Virus record (IMG/VR): IMGVR_UViG_3300045131_001573
Coordinates: 1 to 41,956 of that record
Direction: 5' to 3' (one strand)
Length of the DNA: 41,956 nt
From: a virus
Numbering within the stretch: the stretch's first letter is position 1; every line of letters begins with the position of its first letter. The position numbers were made by a program, and so were the translations under genes. Below the pieces are notes generated by a model, which saw only the letters and a list, made by a program, of their open reading frames with translations, was not told the DNA's origin and made no database searches. Below are positions 37,122 to 41,956 of the stretch, piece after piece.

Positions 37122-37451
37122 ATGATGACCGGGATCAAGTTTGTCGCAGCAAGCGCGTTTTTAGCAACGGCTGATTCAGTTGTCAGCATCCCCTACATTT
37201 CAGAAGTATCCCGCCTTGGCATCGTCGGCATTTTGGTGCTGGCCATTATTGCGCTGTGGCAAAACGCCGGGAAGCGTGAAGCGCAGGCCGACAAACGCGA
37301 GGACGAACTCAAAGCCCTGATCCGTGAAACCGCCGAAGCGTTGAAGGGCGTGGAAGAATCGCAACGGGAAGCCACGGCCATGCGTCGGCAAATGACCGAA
37401 TCAATGAATCACTTTGCGGTTGTGATCGAAAAATGTCGAGGGAACGACTAA
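37122..37451 (+). CDS. Membrane protein with coiled-coil tail (possible lysis protein)
   Basis: 109 residues from the ATG at 37122, preceded by GGAAGGGGTGAGA; a second ATG follows at 37125. A hydrophobic segment at about residues 31-47 (LGIVGILVLAIIALW) is followed by a long charged coiled coil (REAQADKREDELKALIRETA). This layout occurs in small phage holin or spanin-like proteins. Function is inferred from architecture and place. Confidence 0.55.
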   Translation: MMTGIKFVAASAFLATADSVVSIPYISEVSRLGIVGILVLAIIALWQNAGKREAQADKREDELKALIRETAEALKGVEESQREATAMRRQMTESMNHFAVVIEKCRGND

Positions 37452-37723
37452 TGAACAAAATCTTCGCATGGATGATCGGATCGACGCAATTCAAAAAGTG
37501 GTCCGGCGTGATCGGCGGCTTTTGTTTGGGCCTTTGGGTGTCGGCTAACTACTGGCGTGAGATCCGCGCAACGCTTGACGTGTGGGAGATCAGCCGGGAT
37601 CAGTGGCATGGCTTTCTTTTGGCGGTGGTCGGGGCAAGCGGTATAGCCCTATCGGTCGGATTAAGTGCGGCCAAAAAGCGGCAGGAAAAAACAGTGTCGG
37701 AACAACAAGAAGGTGGAAAATGA
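37451..37723 (+). CDS. Holin-like protein with two membrane segments
   Basis: 90 residues from the ATG at 37451 (TAATG overlap, GAGGGAACG upstream). Two hydrophobic segments (VIGGFCLGLWVSANYW at about 20-35, GFLLAVVGASGIALSVGLSA at about 54-73) and a basic, hydrophilic end are consistent with a class II holin. No endolysin gene was recognised nearby, so the call rests on topology only. Confidence 0.5.
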   Translation: MNKIFAWMIGSTQFKKWSGVIGGFCLGLWVSANYWREIRATLDVWEISRDQWHGFLLAVVGASGIALSVGLSAAKKRQEKTVSEQQEGGK

Positions 37724-38394
37724 AAAGTAGTTTCAGCAAGTGGATTGTTTCTCCTATCGACTCGCCGGAGTTTGACCCAACGCCTAAAATTATTTGGGTG
37801 ATCCTAATTATCATGTTTCTGGTATCCGTTTCGATGATTATGGCTCAGGACGTTCCGAAGGTGGGGGATACCGTACCGATTGCCAGCGGCACGGCGGCAG
37901 ACTTGGAAAAGACTCCGGCAACCGTTCCGGCAACCGGCAAGGCTGACGGCGGGATTGAAGTTCAGGTTGACGAAACCGGGTCACCCCGCTTTTTAGTTGA
38001 CATTGCCGCAATGGATTGGAAGAAACTCGAAGGCACGAAATGGTATGCGAAGCCCGTCGAAGTTGTGCGCCAGGTTGGGAGCAACACGGCGGAAAACGTC
38101 AAGGGCAACCCGTGGTCATATATCATCACCGCCGGGGCGGGGTATCTGATTGCCAGCGGTACAGCTTCCGATTGGGCCGACCAAGCCAAGGAATTATTGG
38201 GCGGCGGATCGGATGACAAGGATAAACAGGGCCAGCAAGCCGCACAACCCGCCGCAAAGCCCACCCCCGCTGTTGACGTTCAGGGCCAATACAACAGCGT
38301 CACGGTGCCCGCCACGGCCATTGACGGGCCGATTGTGGTTAATGGGGCGTATAACAACGTAACCGTGACCGAACCGGCCTTCCAAACTCTATGA
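37720..38394 (+). CDS. Membrane-anchored protein with repeat-like C-terminus (complete copy)
   Basis: 224 residues from the ATG at 37720, supported by AAGGTGGAAA. A hydrophobic N-terminal segment (IIWVILIIMFLVSVSMIM, about 22-39) acts as a signal anchor or signal peptide. A second weak hydrophobic patch lies near residue 130 (SYIITAGAGYLIASG). The C-terminal part is Ala/Pro-rich and ends with a short beta-like element repeating N-x-V-T-V. The fragment at 1-227 is the same protein from the other variant. Function unknown; the last gene of the membrane cluster. Confidence 0.65.
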   Translation: MKSSFSKWIVSPIDSPEFDPTPKIIWVILIIMFLVSVSMIMAQDVPKVGDTVPIASGTAADLEKTPATVPATGKADGGIEVQVDETGSPRFLVDIAAMDWKKLEGTKWYAKPVEVVRQVGSNTAENVKGNPWSYIITAGAGYLIASGTASDWADQAKELLGGGSDDKDKQGQQAAQPAAKPTPAVDVQGQYNSVTVPATAIDGPIVVNGAYNNVTVTEPAFQTL

Positions 38395-38693
38395 TTTCGT
38401 TCCTATGGCGTAACCCGCGCCTATTCACCGTCCCCCGAAAAGCGCGGGAAGTGATAGCGGCCATGCGGACGTTCGCCCGGTCCAACCCCGTGTGCGCTTG
38501 GTGTGGCGGCAGTAATATCGAAGTACACCATATCCAGCCTATCCACGTCGCCCCACAGCAGGCGAGCGATCCGGCGAATATGCTAGGACTCTGCCGCCGC
38601 TGTCATTTCACTGTGGGGCATCTGGGAAGCTTTAAGCGGTATTGCAGCAACGTTCGGGATATTTGCGCGGCTAGACAGGAGTTTTTGGTATGA
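38391..38693 (+). CDS. HNH endonuclease (second copy)
   Basis: 100 residues, homologous to 224-526: CAWCGG, VHH (in NIEVHHIQPIH), ANMLGLCRRCH and FTVGHLG are conserved. Substitutions cluster between the two knuckles (IEVHHVLPVH versus IEVHHIQPIH) and at the C-terminus. All HNH residues are kept in both alleles, so both look functional. The gene again overlaps both neighbours by 4 bp. Confidence 0.85.
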   Translation: MISFLWRNPRLFTVPRKAREVIAAMRTFARSNPVCAWCGGSNIEVHHIQPIHVAPQQASDPANMLGLCRRCHFTVGHLGSFKRYCSNVRDICAARQEFLV

Positions 38694-39106
38694 GATACCC
38701 CCACATTGAGGCCACAGACGGACCGGGCCAGATGTGGGGGCTTTTAGAGACTTTTGAAGTCAGTACGAGCGCGGGATTGATTCGGATCATCAAGGGCTTT
38801 CAGCTTGATTTCGGGTCAATCCCGCGTTTTGCTTGGGGGCTGGTCGGGCACCCTCTGGACAATGATTCGCAGGTGGGGTACCTGGTACACGACGCTTTTT
38901 ATTCGGCCAAACTCACAACCCGCAAACAGGCCGACGACCTGCTTTTAGAATTGATGCTGGCCTATGGCACGGGTACGATCCGGGCGCATACGATTTGGGG
39001 ATTCGTGCGGGCGTTCGGTTGGGTGCCGTGGAACCACCGCAAAATGTCATCCGTCCACGCGGCTAGGCGATACGTCAAGCTGCATCCCTTTATGCCGGTT
39101 GGGTGA
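38690..39106 (+). CDS. DUF1353 family protein (second copy)
   Basis: 138 residues with IIKGFQLDFGSIPRFAW, VHDAFYSAKLTTRKQADDLL and the same C-terminal RRYVKLHPFMPVG as the copy at 523-945. The N-terminal half differs considerably, so the two alleles are more diverged here than the HNH genes are. The stop is followed directly by the end of a convergent leftward gene. Confidence 0.85.
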   Translation: MRYPHIEATDGPGQMWGLLETFEVSTSAGLIRIIKGFQLDFGSIPRFAWGLVGHPLDNDSQVGYLVHDAFYSAKLTTRKQADDLLLELMLAYGTGTIRAHTIWGFVRAFGWVPWNHRKMSSVHAARRYVKLHPFMPVG

Positions 39107-39304
39107 TTATTTCTTCCGCCTTTTCCTGTTTTGGAATTTTGCGTAGAAAGGAAGTTCTGCCGCTTGCCGTTCCTTGCGCGTTAACAGGGGCCGAAAGTTC
39201 TCTTGTACATAGGTCGGCGTGATTGTGATTAATGCGCTTGTGTCCGGTATTCCGGCTAGGCTTGTTTCGTCGCAGATAAACACGATGCTTTTGCCGTTAT
39301 TCAC
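39107..39304 (-). CDS. Small leftward protein with basic tail
   Basis: 65 residues from a GTG at 39304 that overlaps the previous stop (GTGA) and has GGGGGAGA upstream; an in-frame ATG at 39346 would overlap the preceding gene by 46 bp. The protein reads KSIVFICDETSLAGIPDTSA, then a basic end PFYAKFQNRKRRKK shared with the 30-residue gene at 1332-1424. It appears to be the full-length form of that truncated gene. Confidence 0.55.
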   Translation of the reverse strand: MNNGKSIVFICDETSLAGIPDTSALITITPTYVQENFRPLLTRKERQAAELPFYAKFQNRKRRKK

Positions 39305-39723
39305 GTCTCCCCCTCGAACGGGCACGGGCACGGGCGGAAGCGGCATTCGGAAAACCTAATTGCACTAGTTCCAACTCTACACGCATCATAATATTCGAGT
39401 TCCAATTGTTTGACCTCAATTTCTTCTTTTGTGATCCAAAAAGAAACCGATTTGCCTTTATACAGTAGCCAATACTGGCCCGGCTTGTCGGGCGTCACGT
39501 CCTGCGATTCGGGCTTATTGAGTGCGGCAAGTAAGGCGTCAACCCGTTCTTGCGTAGGGTCGGTTTGATTGCGGCGGTGGTTGCTTAAAACCTCCTCGTG
39601 GTTGCCGTCATAGTACGGAATCATCGCCCTAAAAATCCACACTCCCTCCTCATCTCGAATACACCCCCAATCGTCGCACAATTCCCGCGAATGATGCAAC
39701 CGTCCTTTCCATGGATTATTCAT
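39301..39723 (-). CDS. Leftward hypothetical protein
   Basis: 140 residues. The N-terminal part has Trp/Asp-rich segments (DDWGCIRDEEGVWIFRAMIP), a long acidic middle and a Cys-rich end (ACRVGTSAIRFSECRFRPCP). It overlaps both neighbours by 4 bp. It has no counterpart in the first copy. No family recognised. Confidence 0.55.
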   Translation of the reverse strand: MNNPWKGRLHHSRELCDDWGCIRDEEGVWIFRAMIPYYDGNHEEVLSNHRRNQTDPTQERVDALLAALNKPESQDVTPDKPGQYWLLYKGKSVSFWITKEEIEVKQLELEYYDACRVGTSAIRFSECRFRPCPCPFEGET

Positions 39724-40067
39724 CCCGTCGCCTCCTTAATCGGTTTGCCGCAATACGGGCAGAACTTGTATCGGTTTTCATTGACGTTACCCGCCGCGAA
39801 ATAGTGAGCCGGTCCACATCCTGTCAGATAGCACTCCCCGTCATCCTTCCATTCGCACGCTTGCCCGTTCTGCTCGGGCGCGGATTTGATCCAGTAACCA
39901 TACCCGCCAGCAATCGCCATGCACGCATCAAGCATTTCGTCATTTGATGATGATAGGCATTTCGCCTTTAATTCGCACATATCGCAACAAAACATTATTC
40001 GGCCTTTTGGTTGCACTGCCTCGTGCCCTTCAAAAAACCCGGTCCCTTTAATGTTCGGCATGGTCAA
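39720..40067 (-). CDS. Cys-rich leftward protein with zinc ribbon
   Basis: 115 residues with at least three Cys clusters: FCCDMCELKAKC, CEWKDDGECYLTGC, and a terminal FCPYCGKPI, which is a typical zinc-ribbon half. Such proteins are frequent in phage early regions; some act in protein-protein or nucleic acid binding, but this one is unassigned. AAGGAAAGGC lies upstream of the ATG. Not present in the first copy. Confidence 0.6.
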   Translation of the reverse strand: MTMPNIKGTGFFEGHEAVQPKGRIMFCCDMCELKAKCLSSSNDEMLDACMAIAGGYGYWIKSAPEQNGQACEWKDDGECYLTGCGPAHYFAAGNVNENRYKFCPYCGKPIKEATG

Positions 40068-40084
40068 CCGCCTTTCCTTTGATT

Positions 40085-40231
40085 TTACGTTCCTTTAACA
40101 TCCTTCCCCTTCCTCGGCTTTTTCTTACCCTTGCCATTCCGACCGCCTCTCCGTCCGACCTCGCAGGCGAAGTGAAACGGGCCTTTGGGCTTACCGCAAC
40201 ACGGGCACAACTTGATTTTTGTCGCTCTCAT
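40085..40231 (-). CDS. Small zinc-finger-like basic protein (second copy)
   Basis: 48 residues, MRATKIKLCPCCGKPKGPFH as in 1624-1764, then FACEVGRRGG and a basic tail with a different end (KGKDVKGT). Conservation at nucleotide level is high across the finger, while neighbours differ, so the gene is moving as a unit among operons or is under stronger selection than its neighbours. Confidence 0.6.
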   Translation of the reverse strand: MRATKIKLCPCCGKPKGPFHFACEVGRRGGRNGKGKKKPRKGKDVKGT

Positions 40232-40235
40232 AATT

Positions 40236-40505
40236 TTAAGCTTTTGCCTTGCGTATCATTTTTTCGGTTTTGTTTTCACCCGTCTTGATCCGGCGCGAAA
40301 CCTCATCCATTAAGTCCAGCAGGCTAAACCGCTTCAATTCCTGCTGTGCTATTCTTTCGGCGTCAAATCGCTTATCAATCACGCCGCATATTTCAACTTC
40401 CGTAAATCCATAATTTGAATAGCGCACCTGAAAGGAAGTGGGGACAACGCTAACGCCTCCCATATTGGACTCGGCTAATAATAGGTAATTTGGCACCCCG
40501 TTCAT
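40236..40505 (-). CDS. Leftward hypothetical protein
   Basis: 89 residues from the ATG at 40505 (MNGVPNYLLLAESNMGGVSV), located one base after the stop of the gene upstream; a further in-frame ATG at 40541 overlaps that gene by 35 bp and is less likely. The C-terminal half is a basic helix (FSLLDLMDEVSRRIKTGENK, KMIRKAKA). Present only in the second copy. No family recognised. Confidence 0.55.
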   Translation of the reverse strand: MNGVPNYLLLAESNMGGVSVVPTSFQVRYSNYGFTEVEICGVIDKRFDAERIAQQELKRFSLLDLMDEVSRRIKTGENKTEKMIRKAKA

Positions 40506-40506
40506 T

Positions 40507-40662
40507 TCAAATCTCGTCAAGTTGTTTTTCCAATTCGGCAAGGCTGATTTTGATGGCCGCGATTTGGCGCAAAATGTTTTTCACCTGTTCGATTTTGGAT
40601 GAATTATCTTCCGCTTCAATTTCCTTCGCCGCCTGCTTGATGATTTCGCTTCGTGTTTTCAT
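40507..40662 (-). CDS. Small coiled-coil leftward protein
   Basis: 51 residues (MKTRSEIIKQAAKEIEAEDN, then a helix ending LAELEKQLDEI). Heptad-like hydrophobic spacing suggests a coiled coil. AAAGGCGGTC precedes the ATG. It is the first gene behind the leftward promoter at 40707-40735; in the first copy the zinc-finger gene takes this place. No function recognised. Confidence 0.5.
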   Translation of the reverse strand: MKTRSEIIKQAAKEIEAEDNSSKIEQVKNILRQIAAIKISLAELEKQLDEI

Positions 40663-40706
40663 TCCCGACCGCCTTTCGTTTGGTTGCTATTTTTACCGAC
40701 GCGCAA

Positions 40707-40804
40707 ACTGTAGCAATTAATAGCCGCTTATTCAACAATTATTTATTCAGCCTATCGAAATCGCGATAAACACCTTGATTCTATTGGGCGAAATGCTTTA
40801 TAAA
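40707..40804. promoter_or_regulatory. Divergent promoter region (second copy)
   Basis: Leftward: TTGAAT (40735-40730), 17 bp, TACAGT (40712-40707). Rightward: TTGATT (40775-40780), 18 bp, TATAAA (40799-40804). All four boxes and both spacings are kept relative to 1801-1898 while bases in between differ. The decamer AATAGCCGCT again occurs in the leftward spacer and once more downstream. No gene lies between 40663 and 40893. Confidence 0.5.
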
Positions 40805-40893
40805 AAAACTTAAAAACCCGGCTTTACAAATAGCCGCTATTATGTCATTCTATATCCATGCAAGCGGGAAACCAAACAACGGAGTGCGGGAAG

Positions 40894-41136
40894 ATGAAAC
40901 GATTAACACCCCATGACCAATTAGCAAGCGGACAGTCTGTTTCCATCCCCGGTTATATCGGCGTGGTTTTAAAAGCGGATTGCAAGCGCGATCAGCACGG
41001 CGGACCTATCATTGTTCACACGCTCAAATTGACGCATAAAACAATTTTGGGAATTGCGGGACACGTCAAGCGCGAATTGCTATTTAAGCCGATTACGAAG
41101 CAATGCAATTACAGCTTCATAAACGTACTTGCCTAA
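40894..41136 (+). CDS. Small hypothetical protein, first rightward gene of second copy
   Basis: 80 residues from the ATG at 40894 (MKRLTPHDQLASGQSVSIPG). An in-frame ATG at 40858 would add MQAGNQTTECGK, similar to the leader upstream of the unrelated gene at 1985. The sequence is beta-rich with a helix (IGVVLKADCKRDQHGGPIIV). It replaces the 1985-2158 gene in this variant. No function recognised. Confidence 0.55.
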   Translation: MKRLTPHDQLASGQSVSIPGYIGVVLKADCKRDQHGGPIIVHTLKLTHKTILGIAGHVKRELLFKPITKQCNYSFINVLA

Positions 41137-41183
41137 ACACCACGCCCCGACCCGGCGGGTAATCCGGGGGAAAGGATGACAGG

Positions 41184-41354
41184 ATGAAAGAACAACTCGA
41201 AAAACTATCAGATATGATCGACACGCGGATCAATGCAATTTTGGACGGCCAGCCAAGTGATGAGGGAATCGCTAAAATTGAGGAATTGCAACTCGTAGAC
41301 AGTTGGATACGGGATGCCATTGAAGCGGAAGAACAGAAAGAGAGCGATCAATGA
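41184..41354 (+). CDS. Small acidic helical protein (second copy)
   Basis: 56 residues, MKEQLEKLSDMIDTRINAIL, matching 2207-2377 except for a few central residues (SDEGIAKIEE versus SDKANAKIEE). The GC-rich palindromic element upstream is also kept (41145-41169). Start and stop contexts are unchanged. Strong conservation of this short gene between variants supports its being real. Confidence 0.65.
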   Translation: MKEQLEKLSDMIDTRINAILDGQPSDEGIAKIEELQLVDSWIRDAIEAEEQKESDQ

Positions 41355-41488
41355 ACGGATATATCGACGCGATAGGCATGATCTTAATCGCGGCACTGCT
41401 GGCCATAACCGGCGCGTTAATCATTGCGGTCTGGCCCCCGTCCGTCCGGCGGGATGCTGGCGAGTGGGTTAAGCGGGTGTTAAAATGA
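41351..41488 (+). CDS. Single-pass membrane protein (second copy)
   Basis: 45 residues; the membrane segment reads GMILIAALLAITGALIIAVW in place of GIIFVGVLLAITGALIIAVW. The flanks, including PPSVRRDAGEWVKRVLK, are identical to 2374-2511. Changes confined to hydrophobic substitutions support a membrane role under selection. Confidence 0.65.
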   Translation: MNGYIDAIGMILIAALLAITGALIIAVWPPSVRRDAGEWVKRVLK

Positions 41489-41956
41489 GAGAACTAACAG
41501 ACACCCTCCTAGACATCGCCGCACCGCCCCAGCGTGCGACCTTGCGAGCGTCCGCCATTAAGGTTGGCTACCTGAAAAGCATGTTGCACATGCGGCATTA
41601 CATCGAACACGGGCGGGAAGATTCGCCCGGTATGCTGTTCGGTCGGCTGGTGCACATGGCGGTTTTAGAGCCGGATAAAAAGCCGTCAATCTGGACAGGC
41701 GGACGAAAGGCCGGGAAAGAATATGATAACTGGCTATGCGAGCAACCTGAAGGCCGGGAACAAACGACAACGGCGGAATGGTCAGAGGTTCAGGCGTGCG
41801 CCGGATCGGTCCTATCGAACAAGCAGGCAGTTGAATTACTGGACGGCACCAAGCGCGAAATGGCGTTGTTTTCAGAAGTGACGCAATACGGTAAAGTGTC
41901 CGCCCGGTTGGACGCATGGAAGCCCGGAGTGTTGCCGGACCTGAAAACTACCGGGC
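41485..41956 (+). CDS. RecE-like exonuclease, 5' part (second copy)
   Basis: The first 157 codons of a homologue of the exonuclease at 2508-3329, cut by the window end just after PDLKTTG. The N-terminal motif FGRLVHMAVLEP and the ARLDAW Asp are conserved. Residues about 70-110 diverge (GGRKAGKEYDNWLCEQPEGR). The last 127 bases (41830-41956) are identical to 2853-2979. Confidence 0.85.
   Translation, partial: MRELTDTLLDIAAPPQRATLRASAIKVGYLKSMLHMRHYIEHGREDSPGMLFGRLVHMAVLEPDKKPSIWTGGRKAGKEYDNWLCEQPEGREQTTTAEWSEVQACAGSVLSNKQAVELLDGTKREMALFSEVTQYGKVSARLDAWKPGVLPDLKTTG

Noticed and set aside
1-41956. tRNA genes, integrase, transposase or CI-like repressor
   Set aside because: Looked for on both strands by motif and structure; none could be supported. 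Absence by eye is not proof.

Overview
The window is a dsDNA tailed-phage genome, read slightly more than once round. Positions 1-2979 and 38168-41956 carry the same gene order: a membrane protein, an HNH nuclease, a DUF1353 protein, a leftward cluster of small genes, a divergent promoter region, three small genes and a RecE-like exonuclease. The two copies are homologous but not identical. The repeat unit is 38,167 bp measured at the HNH gene and 38,977 bp at the exonuclease gene. The last 127 bases (41830-41956) match 2853-2979 exactly, which looks like the end of an assembly-graph path. The likeliest reading is a circularly assembled phage genome of about 38-39 kb whose two ends come from different strain variants. 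Two related tandem prophages are the alternative. No host gene is visible. Asparagine/threonine-rich secreted-type proteins weakly suggest a Verrucomicrobiota/Lentisphaerota/Kiritimatiellota host, but this is only an inference.

Layout. (1) 1-1764: end of the lysis/membrane region, HNH nuclease, DUF1353 protein and five small leftward genes. (2) 1765-1984: divergent promoter region. (3) 1985-13790: early, rightward, tightly overlapping genes for recombination, replication and DNA modification. These include a RecE-like exonuclease, an SSB-like protein, a SNF2-type helicase coupled to a beta-class DNA methyltransferase, a candidate structured RNA, an HNH nuclease, an O-like replication protein with a candidate internal origin, a Mom-like DNA hypermodification enzyme, a VRR-NUC nuclease and many small proteins. 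(4) 13791-14289: non-coding, with an 18-bp iteron array and a consensus promoter. (5) 14290-17179: a second early/middle operon including a phage DnaN-like sliding clamp, ended by a terminator. (6) 17180-17620: non-coding, with a second array of the same 18-bp iteron, just upstream of the terminase genes. (7) 17621-24873: packaging and head genes (Nu1-like small terminase, GpA-type large terminase, gpW-like joiner, lambda-type portal, ClpP-like protease/scaffold, DUF2190-like decoration protein, Mu gpT-like major capsid protein), then a strong terminator. (8) 24929-36994: head-tail connection, tail tube paralogues, tape measure, baseplate and fibre-like proteins. (9) 36991-38394: small membrane proteins that may be lysis functions. 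(10) 38391-41956: the second, variant copy of regions 1-3.

How it fits together. The phage brings its own recombination exonuclease, helicase, replication initiator and clamp but no recognisable DNA polymerase or primase, so it probably uses the host replisome. It protects its DNA with a methyltransferase and a Mom-like enzyme. Packaging is lambda-like, while the capsid protein resembles Mu gpT. No integrase, CI-like repressor or endolysin could be recognised.

Most notable observations: Sec-type signal peptides on several predicted virion proteins, including a capsid decoration protein; a pseudoknotted candidate RNA at 7881-8017; two 18-bp iteron arrays upstream of two operons; a lambda-like candidate origin inside the replication gene; and the Mom-like gene coupled to a 19-residue leader ORF.
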